Below, piece by piece: positions 35,198 to 46,540 of a stretch of 64,000 nucleotides of DNA; positions within the stretch are counted from its first letter, which is position 1; the number at the start of each line of letters is the position of its first letter. The stretch comes from Yponomeuta sedellus (lineage: Eukaryota > Arthropoda > Insecta > Lepidoptera > Yponomeutidae). Both the position numbers and the translations under genes were made by a program. A model generated the notes under the pieces. It was not told the origin of the DNA, made no database searches, and saw only the letters and a list, made by a program, of their open reading frames with translations. The stretch spans positions 23,527,721-23,591,720 of the forward strand of contig OW203724.1 of assembly GCA_934045075.1 (NCBI GenBank). The letters are read 5' to 3'.

Positions 35198-35324
35198 TTC
35201 AGTAGTTTATTAAAACGAAATGTCTACTTAATGAACGTCAAAGCTGCGGATAGAAGTGAAAGACATAGCGAATAGTCAGGTAGGTAAGAGCTGTTTTGAA
35301 AAAAGCAAATATACATAAATAACC

Positions 35325-35545
35325 TCACGCCTGTATCCCAGAGGGGTAGGCAGAGACCAGGGACTGCCACTTACCACGATCCTGACAGATCACCTTCGTT
35401 TCATCAACGTTCATAAGTCGTTGCACGCACGCCGGTTCCGGGTACTTTTTATCTTTCCCTTTGCTTATACATCCCCTATTTGGTCAATGTATGTCCGCCT
35501 GGGACGTCCCTTACGAGTCCTTCAACTTTCGAATTCAACGGGAAG
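35325..35545 (-). repeat. LINE 3'-region fragment
   Basis: CACGCCTGTATCCCAGAGGG, then CACGATCCTGACAGATCACC and CGCACGCCGGTTCCGGGTAC, matching 31130-31260. Confidence 0.65.
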
Positions 35546-35549
35546 AGGG

Positions 35550-37120
35550 GGGCAAGACGGGGAAATAGCTAATTTGGCAAGACAATCGACCAATCAGAAT
35601 CATGCACATCTTTGCGTCGCCGTGATGCTAATTACACGTCACGTCACGTTTTATTGTTTGGTTGAAAAAGAAAACTAGTTTTTACTATTCTCTTTATCAT
35701 TTTTGTGTTTCATTTCCTTCGCGTTAGTTGCCTTTATATCTTTTTTATTTCAATTTTATTTTCTAAAGGAGGAAAACACTTTACTAACAAAAAATACTTA
35801 AATACAGTTACTGTTAATGACTGAGTTTATTATCCTTTGTTATTTATTAAGCATTCCTCACCGGTAGATAAGAGCATAGTACGCCAGAAGAGTACCTAAT
35901 ATACATGACACTCACGAAAATGTTCAAAAATAAAACCCTTTAAATATTGAATTATTATAAACGGAAACTTACACAAAATACCTGCATTTAATGGTGTATC
36001 ACCTTATACGAGCAAATTATTAAAAACGCACGCACTTATGTTTAATGAGTTGACAACTATTTTTTTTTTTTAAATATAAATATATTAGAGGTAGTCTTTG
36101 CCCTGCTGTGGAACATCTATATTATAGCATAAAAAATACATATCCAGGGATAAAATAGTAAATATCTGATGTATTCTCGATTAGGTTTTCAAATATCTTT
36201 TTGAATAAATTAACAATAGTACTAAAACAATATATGAATACACAATAATTTAACATAAACTAAATACGTAACTAAATACCATAACAAATATTTAAAAGTT
36301 ATTTTAAGCTATTGTTATTGTCTCATCTTATTGGATAAGACTTCTTACTTTGTAACGGTGCAAATCTCTTTACACTATTTTTTTGGTCGACTTTAACTCT
36401 GTTTTATTCATAACGATAAAAACACGGATGTAAAAAAAAAGACGGATGGAACCTTCTATTTGAATCACGAGTGGAATTTGGGAGTTTTGGAATCGACCAA
36501 TTTACTGTTTTTGTAGCAGATACCTATAACAACTGCGTCTTATTTTTTCTTCAATTTTTAAAACATTGATAAAAACAAATTAGAAAGAGAAACTAATTAC
36601 ATTTTCAAATTAACGTGAAACAGTGTCACCAACTAACTCACGCGTTCAATTTACTCACATTATTACATGTGACGAATAACTGGAAAGTTTAGGATACAAA
36701 ATATCTAAGTAATATCACTGCCACCTACAACGTTGGCGGGAGTTTGACAACTTAACTAAATAGCTGGATGTCAGCTGTCAATAATTATTGTAGGTTATCT
36801 CTTGTTTTTTTATGTTTGTGGTATAGCCATTGGCACTATAAAAAGAAATAGACGGCTCATGCTCAACGTTGTTAGATATCCACACACAGCACGGCTTGTA
36901 CAGAAATGAGGCGGCAAATTTCATACAATTAGATATTTGAAGATAATAAAGATATGTTATTTTATAAGAGTTACGGTTGGCTATTTCCATAACTCCAAAA
37001 CTACTACTATAAAACACTAATAAATGCAACAAATACATGTTTCTCCACTTTTCGGGAATTTTTCCTGATAAAAAACTGGTATTTGACATCTCAATTTGTA
37101 AGTAAATAAAGAAAACACTA
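35550..37120. other. AT-rich intergenic, no feature recognised
   Basis: Includes a 12-base T run near 36060. A minus-strand frame of 103 codons at 36778-37089 shows no recognisable domain and codon use is not convincing. Confidence 0.4.
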
Positions 37121-37124
37121 TTTT

Positions 37125-37440
37125 CATTTTTAATGCACTAACCCGTGCTAAGGAACAAATTTAAAAACCTATTTAGAGGCTAAAAATTTCACCCATGCCG
37201 GGATTCGAACCCGCAACCTCTGGCTATCCGTACCAGCGCTCTACCAATTGAGCCAATGGGCGACTCACGGCATCAGTGAAATTTCGAACCTCTTTACAAT
37301 ATTCTCTGTATTACGTACAGGCAGCGACATCTGACTTAAGCAAATTGCATTACTTACAGCCCCGACTACCTACTTTGCAGTTAATAAAATAGTGTAATCA
37401 TGTGGGTACAGTGATATCGTTCCGATGTTAAAACCTAACT
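37125..37440 (-). repeat. SINE-A copy with inverted 5' segment
   Basis: Reversed from TTTTTAATGCACTAACCCG through the tRNA-like head (complement about 37193-37263) to CTACTTTGCAGTTA. It is then joined to a forward 5' segment ATAGTGTAATCATGTGGGTACAG..CCTAACTG. Flanking duplications are not clean. Confidence 0.75.
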
Positions 37441-37860
37441 GAATTCAATAAAAGAAGAAAAACAAAAGACGATTCACAGAAAAAGAATAGGTTTGAAGTA
37501 GGAAGGAGGTTGCACACTTTTGGCGGGCTCAATCATCTTCGAAATATGAATATCAATTGAAAATCTATAGCTATACTTATAAGAATATAATTTAATCTAT
37601 AAATAATATCGAAATGACGAGAAGTTTCAACATATTTTTTTCAAAGTAATTTTGCTCTATCCCAAGCTGAATGATATAAAATAAAAATGTTTTTTTTTTG
37701 TAAATACCAATATATAATATGGCAATATAACGTTTGCTATCCTTCTATTTTACGACAGAAACTAAACCAAAAGTATTCAAAGCAATTTTTTTCTTTGTTG
37801 CATATAGACGTAATCGCCGCTAAACAGTTTGTCCCTAGTTATCACCCTCATAAGTTACAA

Positions 37861-38040
37861 TAACTGCCACTTTGGTCAAGCGGTATCACGTCTGATTGCC
37901 TTGCCGTAGGTCGTAGGTTAACGTCGGTTGGTTTCCACTGGGTCCATATCAATTGGGTGTATTTCTATGTCTGTCATGTCTTTGTCTGGTTACCATAGTA
38001 CAGGGCATCATAGTTTGGGATGCCCTGTGCTATAGTACAC
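37861..38040 (+). repeat. Possible tRNA-derived SINE (family SINE-E)
   Basis: A-box-like TGGTCAAGCGG at 37873-37883 and a poor B box AGGTTAACGTCGG at about 37915, followed by TTTCCACTGGGTCCATATC and an inverted pair ACAGGGCATC/GATGCCCTGT. No second copy was seen in the window. Confidence 0.45.
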
Positions 38041-38479
38041 ACAATACAATCACCAGGGCAAGTGGTTGTACTGTGTGGGAGTTATTATTATAGGTCAGAA
38101 GAAGACGAAGAAAACATTTATTATAGAAACAGTGCACACGCCACAATAACAAAACAAACTTGAAACTTATTACTAAACAACATTCATAAAAAAAGGAAGA
38201 AAACAGAAAGATCACGGCGTGTCACTGCTGCTATAAATGGTAACTAACTCAGCAATATGCTGATGGACAAGCCTTTAGCGCTGATTTTCAGTCAGTGCCA
38301 TTGCTATCCCGCGAGCGTCACAGACTGCGGTGCGGTACAACCATGGGCAATACTATGTAGAGTAGAATACAATGTTATATGTACATTATTTTGTGAAAAC
38401 ATGGCCTGAGTGGAGTTTTTTTTCCGCAGCCTTTTTTACCTTTTTTCTTTTTGCCGCAGACTTAAATTGTACATAAAAA

Positions 38480-39235
38480 GTCGAGCGACAGCCAAAATTT
38501 GTATTCTGAACGCCAAGCTACATTGAATTCAAATGAGAACATTTGTCGCTTAAAAATAAGATTAGATAAGACAACTCGACAGAGTCATTACACATTTATT
38601 TTCTCATTCAAATTCTATGTAGCATGGCTTCTGAAATACCGATTTTGGCTGTGGCTCGACTTTTTATGTCAATTCAAGTCATAAGCCTTGGAGTCGTATA
38701 CGAATTATTTGATAATGAAGTGAGAATTGGCTCCCAGGGAGCCGATTTTCGCCCACACGAATTGAAAGCGTAGACGCAAAATATCCGAAGCATTAGACAT
38801 TTGTCGCATAAAAATAAAACAAGACAACTCGACAGAATCATTAGACATTTATCTTTTCATTCAAATTCAATGTAGCATTGCTTCTGAAACACAGATTTTG
38901 GTTGTGGCTCGACTTTTTATGTAGAATTAAAGTCATAAGCCTTAGAGTCGTATACGATTTATTTAATAATGAAGTGAGAATTGGCTCCCAGGGACCCGAT
39001 TCTCGCCCATGCGAATTGAAAGCGTAGACGCAAAGCATCCGAAGCATTAGACATTTGTCGCAAAAAAATAAGACATTACAGTCATAGGACATTTATTTTC
39101 TCATTCGATTTCAAAGTAGCACGGCTTCTGAAATACAGATTTTGGCTGTGGCTCGACTTTTTATATCGAATTCAAGTCATAAGCCTTTAGAGTCGTATAC
39201 AAATTATTTGATAATGAAGTGAGGATTGGCTCGGA
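38480..39235. repeat. Tandem repeat array, about 255-bp period, with inverted first unit
   Basis: CATTTGTCGCNNAAAAATAA recurs near 38540, 38801 and 39052. Each unit contains TTTTGGCTGTGGCTCGACTTTTTAT-type sequence and GATAATGAAGTGAGAATTGG. The start (AAAAAGTCGAGCGACAGCC) is the inverse of the unit end, so the array opens with a foldback. A reverse relative lies at 61625-61800. Confidence 0.7.
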
Positions 39236-39289
39236 GCTCGGATAACGGAGTGGCGGCCGAGAACCGGGCGGCGGTCAGTGGGCCAGCAA

Positions 39290-39655
39290 CCCGTCGTCGT
39301 CGTTGTCAGGCTATACTAGTCCACTGCTGGACATAGCCTTCCCGTAAAGAGCGCCACGTCGTGCTATCATAGGGGGTAATACCCATAATCCCCTCGCTGG
39401 GCATGCGGGTTGGTGGAATTGTACTGCAGGGGGCGCTGCTGCCCGCCCTTGGTTTGTGTCCCTTAGTCGCCTTTTACCACACCCGAGGGAAGAATTGGGT
39501 TGGTGCTATTCTCTAGGCCGGCACCACACAGCAGCAGCAGCGGGCCAGCAGCCCGATGGATGCGAATGGCGAGAGACCGCGAAGGATGGCGTGATGGGGA
39601 ACGGGCTTATACCCAGCAGAGGGCAGATATAGTCTGAAGGTGATGGTGATTACAA
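39290..39655. repeat. Composite of two LINE 3' ends
   Basis: Left part (reverse): CAGGCTATACTAGTCCACTG, CCCATAATCCCCTCGCTGGG, then a CAGCAG run. Right part (forward): CGATGGATGCGAATGGCGAG, CTTATACCCAGCAGAGGGC and a GATGGTGAT tail. Confidence 0.6.
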
Positions 39656-39659
39656 TTTC

Positions 39660-41600
39660 TGGCGCAACAGCTAAACATTCAGATAATACGTCTTAATTAC
39701 GTAACAAAATCGAGTGTCATTTGACGAAAACAAGTCAGGTGTACCAACTTCCTTTAACGCTTGCCAAAATGTCACGTAACTAATTGAACGCTGATTTCAT
39801 TAATTGGCGTTAAGGTTCATCTCAAAATTTATATGAAATACATAATTCTTTATTGGTGGTAGGTATATATAAGTTGGTAAGTATAATTTATTTTGTTTAT
39901 TTGGTGTCGAACCGACCACTTCCATTATACGATCTCGATCAATTTAATCTTGACTTGTTTTTCTTTTTTTAAATGTTCGTATGAATTTTATTATTTCTTG
40001 TATTGCTATACCAGATAGACACAACATTGATACATTTACACGATATAATTATGAGTAGTATGATAAATGTACCTACTATGTTGTGGTCTAAGACATGCAC
40101 ACACAACATCGCCACTTGTAATTTTGGGTATCTTATATACATTTACTTATTTATTTTACTCCCAGACAACATGGCCCAATGTCTTGTTAGTACAAATAAA
40201 TATAGAATTTGATCAGTATTTAATATCTAGCAGTTACTTAGTTACTTACTTATCCAGCATAAATATGCCTCAAGCGGACTTCGAAGACATTTTTTTTATG
40301 ACTTAACTACAAAATGTATACTTTTCAGATTTTTTCGCGTCACGCGTTTTTTGGCGCTTAAATGTCAGAATTTGACGTTTAATGAACTGGAACGTCGGCA
40401 ATTTTTGACAATTGAAACGTACGTATTTTAGTAGAAGGAGAGTGGGGCAATAGTTATATAAATAGTCGATAAATATTTATAATATACACGTAAGTATTTA
40501 TAATAAATAAACCTAACAACAAATGCATTTACATATTGTAAGACAAGATGTTGACTGGTTTTTTCACTGATATTTATTTGGTTTTCTCGTGCTGGTGAGA
40601 AAATTTAATTTATTTAATTTAGACGCTCTGCAAATACATTTTTTGACTTGTACTAGAAACTAAAATACGAAACTAAAATACCTTCAATGATTAACCAACA
40701 TGAATAAATAACTGTTTTCTAAAAATAGAAAACGCTGCCCAAATATATGTTCCTAACGACACAAATAAAAGACATGCAAGAATGAAAAAAAACAACGCAA
40801 ACTAAACTCATTATGGTGACGAATAATTTGTTTTAGTAGTAACACAAAAAAAAATATAGCTCACCTCTGCAGATTCTAATTTTGATCTCTAAAAATTCTT
40901 CTTTGGACTAGTAAACAGACTAACAACAATTTCCGAATAAATGGATGATCATTGATCATTCCAAGCAGTATTTACTCCAAAACCAATGTTTTCTTTTTAC
41001 AACACGGACACTTCACGATACACGATAACAATTTTTCAGCCAGCACTTACACTAGTACAGTAAGTTTCTTTTTCTTTTTTATGCGTGGCCAGTGTATATT
41101 AAAACTTTTTTCGTATATTATTTTACGAGCTCTTCGCTCAATTGCTTCTGGCTACTGCAAATAATGTCACATCACATCCATTAGCTTATAGGGCTATTTT
41201 TACAAGTGTATTATTTTAGGCTCAATGCAAAATTTCAGTGGTAATCACATATTTTATACTCTCAATAGGACGGCCCGAGCCACCCAGGCACTAGGTTAAT
41301 GGAGCACTCTCGCCATTTTTGGCACTCGCGTAGAAATTCCTGTCTATTCATTGCTCCTATAACCACGTGCTTGTTTAATTAAGCGTATCGACCTTTCCCG
41401 CGCGAAGTACTCATCTGAAAATCGATCTTTGTAGCTTTAATGTTTTTGTAAGAGAATTTTCGAATAAGTACCTCGTTCTTGTTTTATTAAAATTGCTCAT
41501 GATTAAGATCTAGCTGTAGGTCGGAAACTTTTATTTTAAAGTACCTACATTTAAATATCCTCCTAATATTATAATTGTGTAAAAGTTGTGACGATGTTTC
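39660..41600. other. AT-rich intergenic, no feature recognised
   Basis: Long AT-rich stretch with no tRNA boxes, inverted ends or coding similarity that I could support. Confidence 0.4.
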
Positions 41601-41683
41601 GATAGATAGATAGAATATTCTGTATTGTACACAGATATTACAGTAACAGAAATGTATAAAAATAAAGTAGAATATATATATTT

Positions 41684-42247
41684 AAAAATCTATTTAGAGG
41701 CTAAAAATTTCACCCAGGCCGGGATTCGAACCCGCAACCTCTGGCTATCCGTACCAGCGCTCTACCAATCGAGCCAATGGGCGACTCACGGCATCAGTGA
41801 AATTTCGAACCTCTTTACAATATTCTCCGTATTACGTACAGGCAGCGACATCTGACTTAAGCAAATTGCATTACTTAAAGCCCCGACCACCTACTTTGCA
41901 GTTAGGTTTTAACATCGGAACGATATCACTGTACCCACATGATTACACTATTTTTATTTTTAATGCACTAACCCGTGCTAAGGAACAAATTTAAAAATCT
42001 ATTTAGAGGCTAAAAATTTCACCCATGCCGGGATTCGAACCCGCAACCTCTGGCTATCCGTACCGTAAAGAGGTTCGAAATTTCACTGATGCCGTGAGTC
42101 GCCCATTGGCTCAATTGGTTGAGCGCTGGTACGGATAGCCAGAGGTTGCGGGTTCGAATCCCAGCATGGGTGAAATTTTTAGCCTCTAAATAGATTTTTA
42201 AATTTGTTCCTTAGCACGGGTTAGTGCATTAAAAATAAAAATAGTGT
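41684..42247. mobile_element. Foldback SINE-A insertion
   Basis: Flanked by the AT-rich direct repeat AATATATATATTT (41671-41683 and 42248-42260). The left part is reversed, starting AAAAATCTATTTAGAGGC and running through a whole unit into a second partial one. At about 42066 the sequence flips to a forward copy that ends TAAAAATAAAAATAGTGT. Two tRNA-like heads are reversed and one is forward. It is inserted beside a GATA repeat and reversed family U end (41605-41670). Confidence 0.8.
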
Positions 42248-42462
42248 AATATATATATTTGTTAATGGAAATTAACATGCTTTCTTATTACTTCAATTTA
42301 TTCAAGCTCGATATCATACGTGACTCCTATCGCCATCTAGGAAAAGCACAGTAAACCCTTTTGGAGGTGTGTACTAATCTTTATTCGATCACTCATTGAC
42401 GTGTGGACAATACTTTAACTTTGAACAGTGAACTAAAAATAATATAATAACATTTACAATCA

Positions 42463-42605
42463 GGCACTTAAATTGCTTCTGACCCCATACTAGGATACCC
42501 TGTGTCGTAGGAACCAGAAACAGCGACATCACAAACATGTAAACATCCAAGGCGTGGGGTTTTTTTGTCCCCAGCTGGGGTTCGAACCCGGAACCTCTCG
42601 CATGG
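42463..42605 (-). repeat. tRNA-derived SINE (family SINE-D)
   Basis: The complement of GGGTTCGAACCCG at 42578-42590 is a good B box on the minus strand; the body includes CTAGGATACCCTGTGTCGTA. A relative lies at 17388-17545. Confidence 0.65.
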
Positions 42606-42957
42606 GATGCTTATAGGCTTTATAAAAAAATATTGTACTAATTACATGTGAATGTACGTGGGCGTATACAAGACATGTATACATATACAATGAATAGTTT
42701 ACATAAGTATCGTCGAATGTCACGTGTCAAAAAAAGGTTTTACCTTTTTGTCATCAAATTTGTATGAAAAATAAAAAATAAACAGATATATAGCAAGAGA
42801 TCATAATCCTTACCTGATCGTGATGAGGTTAAAATGTCTTAGAGTTACATTTAAAATAAAGTTTCCCTTCAATTTAGATGACAATAAAAAAAATAAACCC
42901 GATTTCAAATGCGTGAAAACAAAAAAAACTAAAAATTAAAAAATAATTCCTTATATA

Positions 42958-43144
42958 CCTATTGCTTTTTGGAGTCGGTGCCAGTCGTATTAAGTTTAGC
43001 CGCGAGCAAGAGCCGCGCGCGCCCGCGTCCCCCGCAGCACCGCGCGGCCCCGCCTCGCGCCTTGCGTCCCCCGCCACCGCGCCGCACGTCTCTTGTTCGC
43101 GGCTAAACTTAACACGGCTGGCACCGACTCCAAAAAGCAATAGG
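42958..43144. repeat. GC-rich-core palindrome with 55-bp arms
   Basis: Arms 42958-43012 and 43090-43144 (CCTATTGCTTTTTGGAGTCG and its complement) differ at only a few positions. The 77-bp spacer is strikingly CpG- and C-rich (for example GCGCGCCCGCGTCCCCCGC) against an AT-rich background. Confidence 0.85.
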
Positions 43145-43320
43145 TATATAAGTATAACTATTGTAAGATATTTAGCTGGTTTAACTTTAATTACTTTGAC
43201 ATAGTTTAGGAAAATAATAGTATTAGGTAATAGATATTAGGAATTGTTTTTTAATTTTTAGTTTTTTTTGTGTTCACGCATTTGAAGTCGGTTTTATTTT
43301 TATTTAAATGTTAATTATTT

Positions 43321-43712
43321 AAAAACCTATTTAGAGGCTAAAAATTTCACCCATTAAATTTGTTCCTTAGCACGGGTTAGTGCATTAAAAATAAAAATAG
43401 TATAATCATGTGGTACAGTGATATCGTTCCGATGTTAAAACCTAACTGCAAAGTAGGTAGTCGGGGCTGTAAGTAATGCAATTTACTTAAGTCAGATGTC
43501 GCTGCCTGTACGTAATACAGAGAATAGTGTAAAGAGGTTCGAAATTTCACTGATGCCGTGAGTCGCCCATTGGCTCAATTGTTAGAGCGCTGGCACGGAT
43601 AGCCAGAAGTTGCGGGTTCGAATCCCGGCATGGGTGAAATTTTTAGCCTCTAAATAGGTTTTTAAATTTGTTCCTTAGCACGGGTTAGTGCATTAAAAAT
43701 AAAAATAGTATA
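43321..43712. mobile_element. Foldback SINE-A insertion with 11-bp target duplication
   Basis: Flanked by GTTAATTATTT at 43310-43320 and 43713-43723. It starts with a short reversed piece AAAAACCTATTTAGAGGC..CACCCAT, then a forward tail joined head-to-tail to a full forward unit (TAATCATGTGGTACAGTG..AAAAATAGTATA). Confidence 0.88.
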
Positions 43713-43771
43713 GTTAATTATTTTTTAGTTTTTTTTGTGTTCACGCATTTGAAGTCGGTTTTTTTTTAAGT

Positions 43772-43878
43772 TAATTATTTTATTATTAAATTTAAATGGG
43801 TGGTCCCATTTAAATTTAATAATAAAATAATTAAATTTAAGCGTATAGGTAATACCCCTTGAGGTATTACCTATACGC
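43772..43878. repeat. Two adjacent perfect hairpins
   Basis: Hairpin 1: 29-bp arms 43772-43800 and 43805-43833 with loop TGGT, ending AAATGGG/CCCATTT. Hairpin 2: 16-bp arms 43841-43856 and 43863-43878 (GCGTATAGGTAATACC) with a 6-base loop. Both are perfect. Confidence 0.9.
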
Positions 43879-44027
43879 CGAAAAAAGATTTGTTCAAATC
43901 GGTTCATAATTAACGGAGTTATCGCGTAACAAACATAGAAAAGCATACGGGTCGAATTGAGAACCTCCTCCTTTTTTTGAAGTCGGTTGAAAAAATAAAC
44001 TCATGTTTTCATGACATTAATATTTTT

Positions 44028-44150
44028 AAAAAGCCTATTTAGTGCCACAGGCCGCGGGTTCGAGTCACAGCATGGGTGGAATTTTTAACTTTATTTTAGC
44101 CTTTTAGTTTTTAAAATTGTCATTAGCACGGGTTAGTACATTAAAAAAAA
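44028..44150 (+). repeat. SINE-A fragment
   Basis: Degraded copy: GCCGCGGGTTCGAGTC (B box), CATGGGTGGAATTTTTAAC, and TAGCACGGGTTAGTACATTA. Confidence 0.65.
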
Positions 44151-44283
44151 TTTAATGCGCGAATATATTAATAATTTTATTACATTATTCTAAAATATCA
44201 GTCATACAATACCATGCCTGTCTTGTGCTAGCCATACTCGCGCTCCGAGGGTTCCATATTTCTACTCGAAATAATATTTACAA

Positions 44284-44591
44284 TTTTAAAAATCAATTTA
44301 GAAGCTAAAAATTCCACCCATGCCGGGATTCGAACCCGCAACCCCTGGCTATCCGCGCCAGCGCTCTTCCAACTGAGCTAATGGGTGACTCACCGGCATC
44401 AGTGAAATTTCGAACCTCTTTACAATATTCTCTGTATTACTTCAGCCAGATGTCGCTGCCTGTACGTACGAGTATATAGCCATAGATAGCCAGAGGTCGC
44501 TGGTTCAAATCCCGGCATGGGTGGAATTTTTAGCCTCTAAATTGGATTTTATAATTGACCTAGGCACCAGTTAGTGAACTAAAAATAATAT
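44284..44591. mobile_element. Foldback SINE-A insertion with 14-bp target duplication
   Basis: AATAATATTTACAA flanks it at 44270-44283 and 44592-44605. The left part is reversed from TTTTAAAAATCAATTTAGAAGC through the head to AATATTCTCTGTATTAC. The right part is forward from CTTCAGCCAGATGTCGCTG, skips most of the head, and ends with the tail GTGAACTAAAAATAATATAAT-like sequence. Confidence 0.82.
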
Positions 44592-45035
44592 AATAATATT
44601 TACAAATAACAATGTACGAACCTGGCAACAGTCCCTTCCCCATAGCAACAGGCAATCAAGATCTAAGTCAACGCTCACACGTACACGATTCTCTGGGAGT
44701 TAGTTACTACTAATAACTAAAGATGGACTCAGGCATGTGAACAGCTATTGGATCGCGTGGAACACAATGCTTCATAATTGTCACGAGACGGTGGGGTTAA
44801 AAGGGTCTTTCTTTAGTTAAGGGAAAGATGCTTGGTGGATATTGAGTTAAGACAAGACAATGTTTAGAATAGAAGAAAAGAATAGAATGGAGTTCGTTAA
44901 TTACCAAACTACTCAATAATTAATCCAGTCAGTAATTAATCCGTAATCACAGAGATTTAGGTTTTAAGTATTTATTTCTCATAAGAATGAATTTACATTT
45001 CCTTCAATACCCAAACATGAGAGTGTGTGAGAGCA

Positions 45036-45098
45036 AGTAAGAGGGCGTCCTCTTACTCTCTCTCACTCACTCTCATACACATACACACCTACACTCAA
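45036..45098. repeat. CT/CA-rich simple repeat
   Basis: CTCTTACTCTCTCTCACTCA followed by CACATACACACC, with a partly complementary GAGAGCAAGTAAGAGG just before it. Confidence 0.6.
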
Positions 45099-45308
45099 CT
45101 GACTGAGCCTTAACAAAATGCCACAACAAGAGGGCAATTCTCGAGCATACACTTTGTCGCTCATTGGTCGTCAGCCAGATCATTAAGGATTATTATTTGT
45201 TTATGACGCAACAATGTAATGTTCGCAATCAAGAAGGATAAAGTATAATAAAAATAAGTAAATAAATTAGGGAGCGAAATACCCGCTTATGACAGTAACG
45301 GGCTAGAA

Positions 45309-45540
45309 TCCTACTAATATTATTCGTAAATGTGAAAGTTTGTTAAGATGTTTTAATGTTATGTGAAAGTTGCTGAAGATTTTTTCATGTTTCTAGCCCA
45401 ATCACGCAATAACGGTTGAACGGATTTACATGAAACTTGGTGTACAGATAGAATAAAATCTTAATTGAGACATAGGATTTATATTATATCTTGGTACTGT
45501 GAGATATTTTTACGCGGGTGTAGCCGCGGGTTAAACCTAG
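45309..45540 (+). mobile_element. Non-autonomous Helitron, clean ends
   Basis: A|TCCTACTAATATTATTCG at the left and GGGTTAAACCTAG|T at the right. A stem CGCGG/CCGCG (CGCGGGTGTAGCCGCG) lies about 11 bp before the end, the canonical Helitron 3' hairpin. It contains CAATAACGGTTGAACGGATT. 232 bp, no coding content. Confidence 0.82.
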
Positions 45541-45729
45541 TAATAAAGAATCATGTTTCGAAATGATCCGGTTCAGAGGCTGCCAACATTTAGACCCTAA
45601 CATTTACGGTCTTATGTACACACTCGATAAACGCCGGTTAAAATAGACTTTGGTGAAGATTTTACAGGGAAAAACGTAAACATAGATTGAGTAAACTGCT
45701 TCTAAGGAACCATCATTATAATCATAATC

Positions 45730-45858
45730 ATCCGGCGTCAGTTTTCTGCTGGGCATAAGCCTCTCCCAAGACACGCCACTGAGCCTGAACTTCGGCTCTT
45801 CTCTTCCAGTCACTGCCCACCGCTTTGCTAATGTCGTCGCTCCACCTCCACTCCCCAT
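45730..45858 (-). repeat. LINE 3'-end fragment
   Basis: CATAATCATCCGGCGTCAGT, TTTCTGCTGGGCATAAGCC and CAGTCACTGCCCACCGCTTTG. Minus-strand translation has KRWAVTGREEPKF, similar to LINE ORF2 ends. Confidence 0.5.
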
Positions 45859-45929
45859 AGGAGTGAGGACTGGCTGTAAGGAGTGCTTCAGAGGAATCTT
45901 GTTTTATATCATTCTAATTATATAATTCT

Positions 45930-46540
45930 TTAAAGAAACAAACATCCTGACAGTTGCCAGCCAGTATATCTATGAAAACATTCTGTAGGACAGGAAAAAT
46001 ATTAGCAACTTTAAAACTGCAGACAGCCAACGCAATGTTAATACCAGAAATAAACACAAACGTGTGATCCCAAGATTTAGGCTGGCAAAGCTTAATAAAT
46101 CCTTGATGGGGTTCTTCTTCTTCAGGCTATATTATGTAGTCCACTGCTGGACATAGCCCTCCCTTAATGAGCGCCATAGCGCACTGTCTTCAGCTTGCCG
46201 CATCCAGCATCTGCCGGCAGTTTTTCGCAGATCGTCATCCCACCTGGTCGGAGGGCATCCTACTCTATCTAGCTCTACCTGGCTCTACCTAGGGCATCCT
46301 ATCCGTTTGCCGAGTCGCGGTCTCTACTCAAGAACACGTTTACTCCAACAGTTGTCGGTTCTTCGCGAGATATGGCCAGCCCACTGCCACTTCAGCTTGC
46401 TGATTGTCTGAGCTATATCGATAAATTTGGTTCTCTGTCGGATGCATTTGTTACGAATCCTATCCTTCAGAGAAAGTCCATTATATACGTTTCTATAATA
46501 AAATCTCTGAAGATATATTAAGTTTGACTGAAATAAGTGA
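45930..46540 (+). pseudogene. Broken LINE ORF2 C-terminus, split by another LINE
   Basis: Forward translation FKETNILTVASQYIYENI matches the C-terminal part of the 13261-15312 protein, with stops after it. The match stops at 46111 (ATGGGG) and resumes at 46479 as HYIRFYNKISEDILSLTE. The 367-bp gap is filled by a reverse-strand LINE 3' end (46112-46478). Confidence 0.8.
46112..46478 (-). mobile_element. LINE 3'-end insertion (family T), nested
   Basis: Begins TTCTTCTTCTTCAGGCTATA on the plus strand, so the 3' end is at the left. The minus-strand protein reads LKDRIRNKCIRQRTKFIDIA, SKLKWQWAGHISRRTDNCW, the C-terminus of LINE ORF2, with a local duplication of TCTAGCTCTACC near 46270. Confidence 0.78.

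Larger units (their letters stand above)
42898..43990. mobile_element. Foldback element with 'gaagtcgg' ends, interrupted by a SINE
   Basis: The left end CCGATTTCAAATGCGTGAAAAC is the inverse of GTTCACGCATTTGAAGTCGG, found at about 43273-43292 and again at 43739-43758. The right end reads GAGAACCTCCTCC then TTTTTGAAGTCGGTTG, a very common terminus in Lepidoptera. Inside are the palindrome at 42958-43144, the SINE-A insertion 43321-43712 and two hairpins at 43772-43878. Class not resolved; probably two related copies side by side. Confidence 0.6.

Noticed and set aside
36778..37089. 103-codon minus-strand frame as a gene
   Set aside because: No domain, no splice or promoter context, and low-complexity AT-rich composition.
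42874..43204. Arg/Ala/Pro-rich frames across the GC-rich palindrome as a gene
   Set aside because: The frames exist on both strands because the DNA is palindromic; composition reflects the GC core only.
43310..43723. GTTAATTATTT repeat as simple low-complexity coincidence
   Set aside because: Kept as a target duplication instead, because it lies exactly at both ends of the SINE and the same arrangement holds at six other insertions with different sequences.
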